A DNA stretch of 64,000 nt from Burkholderiales bacterium RIFCSPHIGHO2_01_FULL_63_240 (GCA_001770725.1 MERU01000013.1:89977-153976), one strand, 5' to 3'; shown: positions 1-12,049, counted from the stretch's first letter. Notes: a model not told the origin generated them from the sequence alone. Numbers and translations are program-made.

Positions 1-2
1 GC

Positions 3-3222
<3,220 letters not shown>

Positions 3223-3243
3223 GCCGCCAGCAGGCCCCGTCTT

Positions 3244-4050
3244 TCAGGGCCCGATCTTGACCGACAGGCCAGTGGTCAGCGCCATGTCGTTGCGCTTCTG
3301 GTCGGCGGCCACGCGGCTGGTGTACGTGTCGGTCAGCGCGATGGTCAGGGCCAGCGTGCGCGTCATGTCCACGTTGAGCGCCGCGCTGAGCTTGAAGAGG
3401 TGGTTGCGATCGCCATCGATCGACAGGTAGCCCTCCAGGCGCTGCTTGAAGGACACCGTCGGCGTGAACTGCGCGGTGTACTCGTTGCCGATGAGCAGGC
3501 TGTTGCTGGCAAAGCGCGAGTCGGTCTCGCCGCCGATGGTCTTTTCCTCGCGATAGCGGCTGACGGTGCGGCCCAGGCCCGCGAACACGTCCAGCGTGCG
3601 ATCGGGCTCGTTGATCAGGTGGCGCCCCAAGCCAAGGGCGGCCTGGGTGCGCACCTTCAGCTCGATGACGCGGTCGTGTTCGAGCCCCATGCGCGCGAAG
3701 GCGAAGTACTCGGGGTCGATGTCGCGGTCGTGCTGCGCGGTGCCGCCCCACTTGCCTGCGGTGGTCTCGCGGTCGCTCTTGGCGCCGCTCTGGCTTTCGC
3801 TGACCAGGGCGGTCAGCGTGGTCTTGCCCCCGTCCTTCCTGCGCGAGACGTCCACGTCGACCTGCGCGGCACGCGAGCGGCTGTTGCCCGAGGTGGCCGA
3901 CAGCGAGGCGGTCATGCGGCCGACCCAGGCCAGCTCCCGATCGTGCTCGGCAACGGCTTGAGGTTGAGCGGTCGCTTGCTGTTGGGCCTGCGCAGAGCAG
4001 GCGGCGGTGCCCAGCGCCAACCCCAGCGCGGCCATGACATGTCGATTCAT
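3244..4050 (-). CDS. DUF481 family outer-membrane protein (YdiY-like)
   Basis: 268 residues with a Sec signal peptide (hydrophobic MAALGLALGTAACSAQA, cleavage likely after AQA). The mature part has alternating beta-strand patterning typical of DUF481 beta-barrels, including SATSGNSRSRA near the start and a terminal strand ending SVKIGP. E. coli YdiY of this family is salt-induced; the function of this protein is unproven. The ATG is preceded by CAGGAG about 10 nt upstream. It is transcribed convergently with the HD-GYP gene and divergently from the metallophosphoesterase, leaving about 150 bp for promoters. Confidence 0.85.
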   Translation of the reverse strand: MNRHVMAALGLALGTAACSAQAQQQATAQPQAVAEHDRELAWVGRMTASLSATSGNSRSRAAQVDVDVSRRKDGGKTTLTALVSESQSGAKSDRETTAGKWGGTAQHDRDIDPEYFAFARMGLEHDRVIELKVRTQAALGLGRHLINEPDRTLDVFAGLGRTVSRYREEKTIGGETDSRFASNSLLIGNEYTAQFTPTVSFKQRLEGYLSIDGDRNHLFKLSAALNVDMTRTLALTIALTDTYTSRVAADQKRNDMALTTGLSVKIGP

Positions 4051-4206
4051 GCGAACAAAACTCCTGTTGAACCCCCGACATTGTCGGTCAATGGCCCCCC
4101 TAGGCCGTCAGGAAACGCGCCCCGCTCCCTTGTCGTCGCCAGACCATTGGTGAACAATCTCTGGGGCTCGCCAGCATCAAAATATCCAGGGATGGCACGT
4201 CGGCAC

Positions 4207-6345
4207 ATGGACTCCGTTCGCATCGTTCACCTCAGCGATCTGCACTTCGTGCCCGGCAAGGACATGCAGGTGTGGAACGCCGTCAGGGACTTCATCAACC
4301 AGACCGTCAGGCCCCACGCGGTGCTGATCACCGGCGACGTCACCGACTCCGCCGGCGAGGCCGAGTTCGACCTCGCCTCGCAGTGCCTCAACAGCCTGCA
4401 GACCCAGGCCGACGGGGGCGACACCCAGAAGTTCCGCATCGTCGCGGGCAACCACGATCGCTTCCTCTACCGTGGCAACCACCCCCCTTTTGGCATCGCC
4501 CGCTTGTTGCCATCCCGCTGGCCCAAGGACAAGCAGCGCCGCTTTGACGGCACCTTCCAGGCCCAACAGGTGCCCCACAACGCCCCTTGCGACCTCGAGC
4601 TGTGCGCGGCCCCCGAATCGCCCCATGGCGTGACCTGGAAGATCCGCTTGCTGGGGCTGGACTCTTCGGCCGACCAGAAGTGGTTCGCACAGGGCCACGT
4701 CAACCCCAGCCACATCCACGAGGTGTGCCACAGCGCCGCCAAGGCGCAGGACTGCGACCTCGTCATCGCGCTGGTGCACCACCACGTGCTGCCGATCCCT
4801 TCGGTGGAAGAGCGCAAGGGCCAGCTCGAAAAGCTCATCGACGCCACCGGCCTGCTGAACTCCGGCACCCTGATGGCCGCGCTCTCGCGCAACCAGATCG
4901 ACCTGGTGCTGCACGGCCACGAACACGCCCCGCATCAGGCGCGGTTTGCCGGCGCGGACGAGCTGGCCACCGACGTGGCCCTGATCTCTGCCGGGTCGAC
5001 AACAGGCGACGAAACGCTCAAGGGCTGGAACCTCAACCGCGTTCACTTCAACGTCATCGAGCTCGATTCGGATCGATCGGTGTGGCTGCGCCAGGTCGAG
5101 GGCAAAGGCGCCCAGTTGCAGTTTCGCCCCGGCCGCAAGGCGCTGATGACGTCGACCGACCTGCGCCTGAGCCGCTTCATCCGGCGCAACCGCAACCTGG
5201 GCGAGCAAGCGGCCCACAGCGAGGTGCGTGACCTGCCACGCAGCCGCCTGCGCAAGACGATCGAGTTCAAGGCCAACCGGGACGTGGAGGTCACCGAAAG
5301 CCGGACCGACTGGCTGGTGAGCCCGCACTGGCAGCAGCTCACGAGCAACGGCAGCGGCTTCGCCCCCGAAGAGGCCATCGCCCATTTCGAATGGGCCGAT
5401 GGCGGGTTGGACAGCCGCGCCGCCCTGATCAGCCGGGTCAACGGCTCCCACGACGAACACCGCCTCGACTTCAAGGCGCCCAACCGCAACCAGGCCAGGC
5501 TGGCCAAGTGCGTCAACGTGCGCTGGAAGTGGACCGCCGCCGCCGTCTACACCCAGGCCGAGCTGGACATGCTGCCGGACACCGCGCGCCAGGGCCCCCG
5601 TGGCGAAGGCCGTGAATTCGCCTCTGTCCTGTGCCACGACGAGGTCAAGGAGCTGATCCTCACGGTCAAGCTGCCCTCGTACTTCAGCCCCAAGCCCGAT
5701 GACGTCGAGGTGTACTACGAGCACCCCTCGCACCCTGGCGTGCGCCAGCAAGCCGTGGAGCTCAAGCCCTTCCTGGATGTGTTCGGTGCCGGCAACCTGG
5801 AGCTGCGCATCCGCTACCCCATGCCGGGCTACCGCTACGGCGTGTCCTGGCGGGTCACCGACGACAAGCTCGACACCGCGGGGCTCCACCGCAGGCTCAA
5901 GGCGCTGGTCGAAAAGACGGCGGCCATCCAGGAGTTCATGCGCACCTCACTGCAGCACTGGTCGCCCGACTCGCAGCCTCGCTGGGACATCTACCGCTTC
6001 CACGAAGAGCAGCAGGCCTTCGTTCGCCTGAGCATGGGCGACGGCGCGGGCTCCGATGTCCACCCCGTCCGGGATGCCCGGGGGCTGATCCGCGCCGCCG
6101 CCTGGGGAGACGCCATCGTGGTGGAAAAAGACCTGGCCAACGGCCGCCATGAATTCCACGCTTCCGAGCGGGTCATCAGCTACCTGCCGCTGCTGCGCCG
6201 CGACAGCGACTTCGGCTTCGCGCCCGCGCTGCTGCGTTTGTCATTTGTTTCAAATCCCCTCGGCCAGGACAGTCTTCGGGACTGGCTGGAAGAGGCAAAA
6301 TTCTTCACGGCAAGAATTGCGCTGCTCGTCGCCCATGTCGGGTGA
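4207..6345 (+). CDS. Large calcineurin-like metallophosphoesterase with unknown C-terminal half
   Basis: About 712 residues. The N-terminal 300 residues form a CpdA-like metallophosphoesterase. All metal motifs are present in order: HLSDLHF (DxH), TGDVTDS (GDxxD), AGNHDR (GNHD), ALVHHHVL and LHGHEHAP (GHxH). The C-terminal 400 residues are not a family I recognise. They show a beta-rich middle and a last ~120 residues with loose GAF-like character (ERVISYLPLL ... LLRLSFVSN). I chose the ATG right before VRIVHLSDLHF; an in-frame ATG 15 bp upstream (4192) is equally possible, and no strong Shine-Dalgarno decides between them. There is no signal peptide, so it should be cytoplasmic. A 68-residue ORF follows 72 bp downstream. 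The substrate is unknown; the gene could belong to nucleotide signalling or defence. Confidence 0.85.
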   Translation: MDSVRIVHLSDLHFVPGKDMQVWNAVRDFINQTVRPHAVLITGDVTDSAGEAEFDLASQCLNSLQTQADGGDTQKFRIVAGNHDRFLYRGNHPPFGIARLLPSRWPKDKQRRFDGTFQAQQVPHNAPCDLELCAAPESPHGVTWKIRLLGLDSSADQKWFAQGHVNPSHIHEVCHSAAKAQDCDLVIALVHHHVLPIPSVEERKGQLEKLIDATGLLNSGTLMAALSRNQIDLVLHGHEHAPHQARFAGADELATDVALISAGSTTGDETLKGWNLNRVHFNVIELDSDRSVWLRQVEGKGAQLQFRPGRKALMTSTDLRLSRFIRRNRNLGEQAAHSEVRDLPRSRLRKTIEFKANRDVEVTESRTDWLVSPHWQQLTSNGSGFAPEEAIAHFEWADGGLDSRAALISRVNGSHDEHRLDFKAPNRNQARLAKCVNVRWKWTAAAVYTQAELDMLPDTARQGPRGEGREFASVLCHDEVKELILTVKLPSYFSPKPDDVEVYYEHPSHPGVRQQAVELKPFLDVFGAGNLELRIRYPMPGYRYGVSWRVTDDKLDTAGLHRRLKALVEKTAAIQEFMRTSLQHWSPDSQPRWDIYRFHEEQQAFVRLSMGDGAGSDVHPVRDARGLIRAAAWGDAIVVEKDLANGRHEFHASERVISYLPLLRRDSDFGFAPALLRLSFVSNPLGQDSLRDWLEEAKFFTARIALLVAHVG

Positions 6346-6417
6346 GCGCCATTGCAAAATGGCCCCCCACGCTTCATCTTGCATTCATACGCCATCGTCC
6401 CAGCAGGAGTGCCCCAC

Positions 6418-6624
6418 GTGAAAATCCTCTCCAGCACGCTCACGATGCCGAAGTGGCAAAAGGCGGATCGCCCGCTGTTCCAGGTCGGCGCCCTGCCCGA
6501 GCCAGCGCCCGAGGCGCTGGAGCAGGGCCTGCCGATGTCCGTCCTGCCGCAAACCGTCCAGGACGACCTGCGCGACGGCAAGGCGGTCGACATCAGCAAC
6601 GCCGTGCCCGTCCCCTCCGAGTGA
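6418..6624 (+). CDS. Small hypothetical protein (68 aa)
   Basis: Unrecognised small protein. I placed the start at a GTG because AGGAG lies 8 nt before it; an upstream in-frame ATG at 6352 has no such site. The product is Pro- and acidic-rich (ALPEPAPEALEQGLP), with no membrane segment or signal peptide. It lies 72 bp after the metallophosphoesterase gene on the same strand, so it may be co-transcribed and act with it. It ends convergently 42 bp before the cyanase stop. The ribosome-binding site and position support a real gene, but no homology could be recognised. Confidence 0.55.
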   Translation: MKILSSTLTMPKWQKADRPLFQVGALPEPAPEALEQGLPMSVLPQTVQDDLRDGKAVDISNAVPVPSE

Positions 6625-6666
6625 GCCCGCCCAGCCGGGCGCTGTGCTGGGCGTTCTGCCTGGCAC

Positions 6667-7110
6667 TCAATAGGTCTTGTACGGCAGGAACTTGCCCGAC
6701 ATGACGATGTTGACGCGGTCGCCCATCGGGTTGGCCTCGCGCTGCAGGTCCATCTTGAAGTCGATGGCGCTCATGATGCCGTCGCCGAACTCTTCGTGGA
6801 TCAGGGCCTTGAAGGTGGTGCCGTAGACGCTGATGAGCTCGTAGAAGCGGTAGATCAGCGGGTCGGTGGGCACGCTGGTGGGCAGCGAGCCCTTGTAGGG
6901 CACTTCCTGCAGCCACAGGCGAGCCTCTTCGGGCAGGTCGAAGATGTCGCCGATGGTGGCGGCCTGCTCGGCCGTCAGCGTCATCTGGCCCAAGCAGGCG
7001 GCGGTGACCCACTCCTTGCTCAGGCCCACTTTGCTGGCCACATCGGCCCACTTGATGCCCTTCTTGACTTTGGCTTGGATGATGAGGTCGGTGACGTCTT
7101 CGCGGTTCAT
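6667..7110 (-). CDS. cynS: Cyanate hydratase (cyanase)
   Basis: Catalyses cyanate plus bicarbonate to carbamate and CO2; the carbamate breaks down to ammonia. The protein is 147 residues, near the 156 of E. coli CynS. It has the N-terminal helical DNA-binding-like fold and the C-terminal catalytic segment PLIYRFYELISVYGTT. The catalytic triad aligns as Arg88, Glu91 and Ser114, each offset by exactly 8 from E. coli Arg96/Glu99/Ser122. It is the last gene of a leftward operon with an ABC importer and an NTF2-like protein. No CynT carbonic anhydrase gene is next to it, so bicarbonate must come from elsewhere. Confidence 0.97.
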   Translation of the reverse strand: MNREDVTDLIIQAKVKKGIKWADVASKVGLSKEWVTAACLGQMTLTAEQAATIGDIFDLPEEARLWLQEVPYKGSLPTSVPTDPLIYRFYELISVYGTTFKALIHEEFGDGIMSAIDFKMDLQREANPMGDRVNIVMSGKFLPYKTY

Positions 7111-7152
7111 GGTGCGGTCCTTTCTGTGTGGGGTCGGTGAGGGTTCAGCGGG

Positions 7153-7599
7153 TCACTTGAATTGGCGATCGGCTTCGTTGATCGCCACGTCGTTGATCGA
7201 GGCCTCGCGGCGGGCCATCAGGCCGCGCTCGTCGAAGGTCCAGTTTTCGTTGCCGTAGGCGCGCCACCACTGACCGGCGTCGTCGTGGTACTCGTACTCG
7301 AAGCACACCGAGATGCGGTTGCCTTCGAAGGCGAACAGGCGCTTCTTCAAGCGGTAGTCGTGCTCCCGGGCCCACTTTCGCGTCAGGAAGGCCTTGATGG
7401 CCTCGCGCCCGGTGAAGAACTCGCTGCGGTTGCGCCACCACGAGTCCTCGGTGTAGGCGGCGGCGCAGCGCTCGGGGTCTTTCGAGTTCCAGGCGTCTTC
7501 GGCCATCTGCACCTTCAGGCGCGCGGTCTCTTCGGTGAAGGGCGGCAGGGGCGGGCGCGAGATGGGTGCGGCAGCGGGCTCGGACAGGTTGGCGCTCAT
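7153..7599 (-). CDS. NTF2-like protein of the DUF1348 family
   Basis: 148-residue protein with the SnoaL/NTF2-like cone fold signature: an N-terminal helix pair ([19 protein letters not shown]), then [20 protein letters not shown] and strands [26 protein letters not shown]1348 proteins are common but not biochemically defined. The start is the ATG preceded by a GAGGAAG-type ribosome site (7 nt spacing). A much longer open frame runs upstream through the ATPase gene antisense phase and is not coding. It sits between the ABC ATPase and cynS with short gaps, so it is part of the cyanate operon. A role in cyanate or carbamate handling is an inference from position only. Confidence 0.85.
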   Translation of the reverse strand: MSANLSEPAAAPISRPPLPPFTEETARLKVQMAEDAWNSKDPERCAAAYTEDSWWRNRSEFFTGREAIKAFLTRKWAREHDYRLKKRLFAFEGNRISVCFEYEYHDDAGQWWRAYGNENWTFDERGLMARREASINDVAINEADRQFK

Positions 7600-7631
7600 G
7601 GTGGCTTCCTCAGTGTTGTGATGCGGGTTCT

Positions 7632-8483
7632 TCAGGCTGCGGCCTCGTTCAGGGCCACCAGGCCAGGCCGCACCTCGGGCGGGTGCTCGGGCGCGCGGCC
7701 ATGGCTCAGGTCTTTGGAGCGCGCCACCAGGAAGTCGACCAGGTGGTTGCGCAAGGGGTAGAACTGCGGGTCGTGGTGCAGGCCGGCGCGGGTGCGGTCG
7801 CGCGGCAGGGTGTTGACCACGATCTCGGCGACGCGGGCGCGCGGCCCGTTGCTCATGAGCAGGATGCGGTCGGCCAGCAAGATGGCCTCGTCCACGTCGT
7901 GCGTGATCATGAACACCGTCTGCTGCGTCTCGGCGCAGATGCGCAGCAACTCGTCCTGGATGGTGCCGCGCGTGAGCGCGTCCAGCGCGCCGAAGGGCTC
8001 GTCGAGCAGCAGCATCTTGGGCTCGATGGCAAAGGCCCGCGCGATGCCCACGCGCTGCTTCATGCCGCCCGACAGTTGCGAAGGCAGCTTGTCGATGGCG
8101 TGGCCCAAGCCCACCAGTTGCACGTACTTTTCGACGTGTGCATTGATCTCGGTCTTGCGCTTGTCGGGCCACTTCGAGCGCACCGCGAACGCGATGTTCT
8201 GGCGCACCGTCAGCCACGGCATCAGCGCGTGGCCTTGGAAGACCACGCCGCGCTCCAAGCCCGGCGCCGTCACCTCGCGGCCGTCCATGAAGACGTGGCC
8301 CGTGCTGCTGTGCTCCAGCCCCGCCAGCGTGTTGAGGATGGTGGTCTTGCCGCAACCCGAGTGGCCGATGATGCAGACGAACTCGCCGCGGCGCATGGTG
8401 AAGTTCACGCCGTCGAAGACGGGCTCGGGCGCGCCGGGGTAGGCCTTGCCCAGGCCTTCGATTTTCAGGAAGTCAGTCGACAT
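7632..8483 (-). CDS. ABC transporter ATP-binding protein (nitrate/cyanate/taurine type)
   Basis: 283-residue ATPase of the NrtD/SsuB/TauB family that energises import. It shows Walker [11 protein letters not shown]-loop region [16 protein letters not shown], signature LSGGMKQRV, Walker [13 protein letters not shown] and switch His in MITHDVDEA. The ATG overlaps the last 11 bp of the permease gene, so the two are translationally coupled. The neighbouring cynS and Tat-dependent binding protein point to cyanate (or nitrate/cyanate) as substrate. Cytoplasmic face of the inner membrane. Confidence 0.93.
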   Translation of the reverse strand: MSTDFLKIEGLGKAYPGAPEPVFDGVNFTMRRGEFVCIIGHSGCGKTTILNTLAGLEHSSTGHVFMDGREVTAPGLERGVVFQGHALMPWLTVRQNIAFAVRSKWPDKRKTEINAHVEKYVQLVGLGHAIDKLPSQLSGGMKQRVGIARAFAIEPKMLLLDEPFGALDALTRGTIQDELLRICAETQQTVFMITHDVDEAILLADRILLMSNGPRARVAEIVVNTLPRDRTRAGLHHDPQFYPLRNHLVDFLVARSKDLSHGRAPEHPPEVRPGLVALNEAAA

Positions 8484-9354
8484 AGGTCACCGCCTTTTGC
8501 AGACGGGCGAAGGCCCCGTCCAGCACCATGCCCACCAGGCCGATGACCAGGATGGCGAAGATCACGTTGGGCAGAGAGAGGTTGTTCCACTCGTTCCACA
8601 CGAAGTAGCCGACACCCGTGCCGCCCACCAGCATCTCGGCGGCCACGATGACCAGCCACGCGATGCCCATGCTGATGCGCATGCCGGTGAGGATGGTGGG
8701 CGCCGCTGCGGGCAAGATCACCTCGATGGCGGTGCGCCACTTCGAGACCTCGAGCGTGCGCGCCACGTTGAGCCAGTCGCGCCGCACGCTGGCCACGCCG
8801 AAGGCCGTGTTGATCAGCATCGGCCAGATCGAGCAGATGAAGATCACGAAGATGCCCGAGGCGGCCGAGTCCTTGATGGTGTAGAGCGCCAGCGGCATCC
8901 ACGCCAGCGGCGAGATGGGCTTGAGCACCTGGATGAACGGGTCGAGCGCGCGGTGCACCAGGGGCGACATGCCGATGGCAAAGCCCAGCGGGATGGCGAT
9001 CAGCATGGCGATGAGGTAGCCCAGGCCGACGCGGCCGAGCGAGTAGGCCAGCTGGATGCCGATGCCCTTGTCGTTGGGGCCGTTGTCGTAGAAGGGGTCG
9101 GTGAGGTGCTCCCACATCACGCGGCCCATCTGCGCCAGGGTGGGGAAGTTGCTGCCCGCCGAGTCGCCTTGGGCCGCCGGGTCCTTGCCCATGAGCTTCA
9201 TGTACTCGATCTGCTCGGGGCTCAGCGCGGGGCCGGCCGCGACCTTGGGCAGCGTGGCCAGGTGCCACACGCCCAGGATCACACCCAGCAAGATGAGCGA
9301 CAACAGCGCAGCCCGAAAGCCTTCGCCTTGCCACCAGGGTTTTGCCACGGCCAT
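8473..9354 (-). CDS. ABC transporter permease (nitrate/cyanate type)
   Basis: 293-residue inner-membrane permease of the NrtB/SsuC family. It has a single hydrophobic N-terminal segment (ALLSLILLGVILGVWHLA) and a core of about five more membrane helices. The cytoplasmic coupling loop (EAA-like) lies in VASVRRDWLNVARTLEVSKW. The periplasmic insert after helix 1 (about 60 residues, with FPTLAQMGRVMWEHL) is typical of the family. The start is the ATG giving MAVAKPWW, about 26 bp after the binding-protein stop. A longer open frame upstream overlaps the binding-protein gene in another phase and is not coding. Its 3' end overlaps the ATPase start by 11 bp. Confidence 0.92.
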   Translation of the reverse strand: MAVAKPWWQGEGFRAALLSLILLGVILGVWHLATLPKVAAGPALSPEQIEYMKLMGKDPAAQGDSAGSNFPTLAQMGRVMWEHLTDPFYDNGPNDKGIGIQLAYSLGRVGLGYLIAMLIAIPLGFAIGMSPLVHRALDPFIQVLKPISPLAWMPLALYTIKDSAASGIFVIFICSIWPMLINTAFGVASVRRDWLNVARTLEVSKWRTAIEVILPAAAPTILTGMRISMGIAWLVIVAAEMLVGGTGVGYFVWNEWNNLSLPNVIFAILVIGLVGMVLDGAFARLQKAVTYVD

Positions 9355-9380
9355 GGTTGTTCTGCCTTGCTCTGCGGGGG

Positions 9381-10778
9381 TCAGGTGCGCTTGATGGCGA
9401 AGCTGTTGATGTAGGCCTCGGGCTTCGCCGGGTCGAACGCCTTGCCCATGACCTTGAAGCCGGGGTAGGCGCCTTCGGGCGGGGTTTCGCCCAGGGCCTT
9501 CATCTGCTTCTTGGCGTCGGTCAGCAGGAAGACCTGCTCGGCCAGCTGCTTGTAGTTGACCTCGCCCTTGACGTAGCCCCAGCGCTTCATCTGCGTGAGC
9601 ATCCACACCGCCATCGACTGCCAGGGGATGGGGTTGAAGTCGGCGCGGTCGGGCACGTTCTTGACGTTGCCCAGGCCGTCGGCGTACTTGCCGGTGAGCA
9701 CCTGCGTCAGCACGGCTTCGGGCTGGTTGAGGTACTCGCGCGGCGAGATGACCTTGGCGATCAGCTCGCGGTTCTTGGGCTGGCGGGCCATGGCGGCCGA
9801 CGTCAGCACGGCGCGGTACAGCGCGGCGAAGGTGTTGGGGTTCTGCTGGATGAACTCGGCGCTGGTGCCGAAGGCGCAGCAGGGGTGGCCGTCCCACAGC
9901 TCTTTGGTGAGCAGGTGGATGAAGCCGATTTCTTCGAACACGGCGCGCTGGTTGAAGGGGTCGGGGCCCAGGTAGCCGTCGATGTTGCCGGCGCGCAGGT
10001 TGGCCACCATCTCGGGCGGCGGCACCACGCGGATCTGGATGTCCTTGTCCGGGTCCAGCCCTGCTTCGGCCACGTAGTAGCGCAGCAGGAAGTTGTGCAT
10101 CGAGTACTCGAAGGGCACGGCGAACTTGAAGCCCTTCCACATCTTCGGGTCGCGCTTGTCCTTGTGCTTGTTGGCCAGGGTGATGGCCTGCCCGTTGGTG
10201 TTCTGGATGGTGGCCACGTGCATGGGTTTGGCGTTCGAGCCCAGGCCCATGGTCATGGACAGCGGCATGGGCGAGAGGAAGTGCGTGGCGTCGTACTCCT
10301 TGTTGAGCATCTTGTCGCGGATGAGCGCCCAGCCGGCGGTCTTGACGACGCTGACGTCCAGGCCCTGCTTTTTATAAAAGCCCAGGGGGTGGGCCATGAT
10401 CAGCGGGGTGGCGCAGGTGATGGGGATGAAGCCGATCTTGAGTTCTTTCTTCTCAAGCGGGGCGGCTTCTTGCGCCATGGCTTGCAGGCTCGTCACCGGC
10501 AGCACGCTGGCAATCGCCGACATGGCGGTGCCTTTGCCGACGGCGCGCAGGAAGCGGCGGCGGGTGGCTTCTTGCGGGAAGAGGGCCTTGACCAGGCTGG
10601 CTTCGATGAAGTCGCGCGAGTAGGACTCGAAGGCTTCGGTTTCGCTGCGGGCCTTGAGGGTGTCGATGGCGTGCTGGTGCGCTGCGCTGTCGTGATCTTG
10701 CGGGGCGTGGTCACCGCCGCAGGCGCAGCTCAGGCGAAGGGGGCGATCGGCGTCGTAGGGGTCGAAGTGACGGGTCAT
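9381..10778 (-). CDS. Tat-exported ABC substrate-binding protein (NrtA/CynA-like)
   Basis: 465-residue periplasmic binding protein of the NrtA/CmpA/CynA group and first gene of the cyanate operon. The export signal is unusual. A cytoplasmic-looking N-region of about 70 residues, including the Cys/His-rich stretch SCACGGDHAPQDHD, precedes the twin-arginine motif ATRRRFLRAVG (residues 71-81) and the hydrophobic AMSAIASVLPV. Mature family features include LKIGFIPITCATPLIMA, DATHFLSPMPLSM and GPDPFNQRAVFEEIGF. Probable substrate is cyanate given cynS downstream; nitrate cannot be excluded. The ATG has AGGAG 6-7 nt upstream. A dyad about 105 bp upstream may be its operator. Confidence 0.92.
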   Translation of the reverse strand: MTRHFDPYDADRPLRLSCACGGDHAPQDHDSAAHQHAIDTLKARSETEAFESYSRDFIEASLVKALFPQEATRRRFLRAVGKGTAMSAIASVLPVTSLQAMAQEAAPLEKKELKIGFIPITCATPLIMAHPLGFYKKQGLDVSVVKTAGWALIRDKMLNKEYDATHFLSPMPLSMTMGLGSNAKPMHVATIQNTNGQAITLANKHKDKRDPKMWKGFKFAVPFEYSMHNFLLRYYVAEAGLDPDKDIQIRVVPPPEMVANLRAGNIDGYLGPDPFNQRAVFEEIGFIHLLTKELWDGHPCCAFGTSAEFIQQNPNTFAALYRAVLTSAAMARQPKNRELIAKVISPREYLNQPEAVLTQVLTGKYADGLGNVKNVPDRADFNPIPWQSMAVWMLTQMKRWGYVKGEVNYKQLAEQVFLLTDAKKQMKALGETPPEGAYPGFKVMGKAFDPAKPEAYINSFAIKRT

Positions 10779-10882
10779 CGTGGGCTCCTGGGCGGGCGGC
10801 TGGCTGGTTGGCCGGCGGGGCTGGGGTGGAGCTCACTTTAGGAATTGGCTGCGGGTTTGGGGATCGTGGTGGGTGTGATTTG

Positions 10883-10904
10883 CTTGTAGGGCTGGCACTA
10901 CAAG
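10883..10904. promoter_or_regulatory. Candidate operator dyad upstream of the cyanate operon
   Basis: A perfect 7-bp inverted repeat, CTTGTAG - 8 nt - CTACAAG, lies about 105 bp upstream of the binding-protein ATG. It contains the T-N11-A core expected for LysR-type regulators such as CynR. No regulator gene is adjacent, so the assignment rests on symmetry and position alone. Confidence 0.4.
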
Positions 10905-10951
10905 GGTTTCGGTTTGAGCGCTTTGTCGGGGCAGCGCGAGGCGGGGGCTGC

Positions 10952-10996
10952 GGCGCTGTGCGGTCGGGCTTCAAGGGTGGTGGTCCGCACAGCGCC
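10952..10996. terminator. 12-bp stem hairpin after the acetyltransferase gene
   Basis: Perfect 12-bp inverted repeat (GGCGCTGTGCGG paired with CCGCACAGCGCC) around a 21-nt loop. It lies between the 3' end of the GNAT gene and the cyanate operon promoter region. There is no U-tract, so it may be a Rho-assisted terminator or a mobile-type palindrome. Its right arm runs into a repeat shared with 14017-14054. Confidence 0.5.
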
Positions 10997-11032
10997 TTCG
11001 CCCCTTTTCCGCCTCGCTGGTGGCGTGCGACG
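10994..11032. repeat. Dispersed extragenic repeat, copy 1
   Basis: About 39 bp beginning GCCTTCGCC and ending TGGTGGCGTGCGACG. It closely matches 14017-14054 (GCCTTTGCC ... TGGTGGCGTGCGAAG). Both copies sit at a GC-rich hairpin just past a gene end, like REP-type elements. Confidence 0.5.
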
Positions 11033-11050
11033 GTGGATGGGCGCAGCAGG

Positions 11051-11599
11051 TCACTTCGGGGGCATGACCTTTTCGAAGGCGAACATCTCGTCTTCTTCGC
11101 CGCCTTCGTGCGCAGGGCCTGGCACCTGGTTGGGGTCGGGGTGGTGCCGGTTGTAGAAGGCGACGATCTTGAAGCCGCACTTGTTCACGTAGAAGTGGAT
11201 GTTCCTCTTCTCGAAGTACGGGGTCGCCGTTGCCCAGACCCGGGTCTGCGGAAACGCCTGCTCGATGGCTTGCCACGCTTGCAGCCCCAATCCACGGCTT
11301 TGGTGGCTGGTGGCGACGAACAGGAAGGCCAGGGCGCTTCGGCCAGTCACCGGGTTGATCGTCACGACGGCGCCGCCTGCGCGTTGCGCGCCCGACATGA
11401 TCCAGAGCGTGACCGCCCCTTTGGCCTGGCACGCCTGCTCGATGTCCTCGTCAGCGGGGATGGGCTCGTCGAGTGGGTGGCCCTGGTCTGCTTCTGCGGC
11501 CACCCGGAAGGACGCCTGCAGCGCGGACTTGAACTCACCCAGGCTGCTGGCATCTGCCTGTTGCAGCCAGACTCGGCCGCTTTCCTTCGGGTCATTCAC
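11051..11599 (-). CDS. GNAT-family N-acetyltransferase
   Basis: 182 residues with the GNAT acetyl-CoA binding core. The strand and loop FLFVATSHQSRGLGLQAW contain the R/Q-x-x-G-x-G/A motif (QSRGLG), followed by the amphipathic helix and by YFEKRNIHFYVNKCGFKIV, the typical alpha4/beta7 region. The substrate is unknown. It stands alone on the minus strand, ahead of the cyanate operon with a hairpin between, and is divergent from the LuxR-type gene to its right. Family assignment is firm; function is not. Confidence 0.88.
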   Translation of the reverse strand: MNDPKESGRVWLQQADASSLGEFKSALQASFRVAAEADQGHPLDEPIPADEDIEQACQAKGAVTLWIMSGAQRAGGAVVTINPVTGRSALAFLFVATSHQSRGLGLQAWQAIEQAFPQTRVWATATPYFEKRNIHFYVNKCGFKIVAFYNRHHPDPNQVPGPAHEGGEEDEMFAFEKVMPPK

Positions 11600-11808
11600 G
11601 GTCTGTGTTCCTCGCTGTGCTGACCCAGCGGTCTTTGCGCGGGTCAGGCGACCGAAGCATAAGCCTCACTGGGTTGCAGGTGTTGCACTTCGCTGCCGAA
11701 TCCGCCGTGGTCCAGCCGCTAGATTTGCGGCGGCTTGGGTGGCTCGGGCTCGCTGGTGCGCAGCCCAAGTGCCCATGCCCATCAAAACATGCCTGGGAGG
11801 GCCGATCC

Positions 11809-12048
11809 ATGAACGAAGAACATGGGGTGTCGCCGCGCGAGCTCCAGCTGCTGCGGGAACTCGCCAAGGGGTCATCCAACCGCGAGGCGGCGGCCGCGCT
11901 GGGGATCAGCGAGCAGACGGCCAAAACGCATCGTCGCAACCTTCAAGCGAAGCTGGGCACACACACCGGCGGCGAGCTGTTGACGCGGGCCAGGGCTTTG
12001 GGGCTGTTGCCGGCCCTGCCCCAGCCCCCAGCCCTCGGGCACAACTGA
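11809..12048 (+). CDS. LuxR-type HTH protein, first half of a tandem-HTH regulator
   Basis: 79 residues, essentially one GerE/LuxR helix-turn-helix: VSPRELQLLRELAKG, recognition region ALGISEQTAKTHRRN and LQAKLG. It has no receiver or sensor domain. The ATG has GGGAGG about 8 nt upstream, so expression is likely. The frame stops at TGA 12046-12048, just after a C5 homopolymer at 12025-12029. Reading with one C fewer continues directly into a second complete LuxR HTH (to 12316). The gene therefore looks like a tandem-HTH regulator of about 168 residues split by a single-base insertion, a sequencing error, or a programmed shift. Confidence 0.75.
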   Translation: MNEEHGVSPRELQLLRELAKGSSNREAAAALGISEQTAKTHRRNLQAKLGTHTGGELLTRARALGLLPALPQPPALGHN

Positions 12049-12049
12049 C

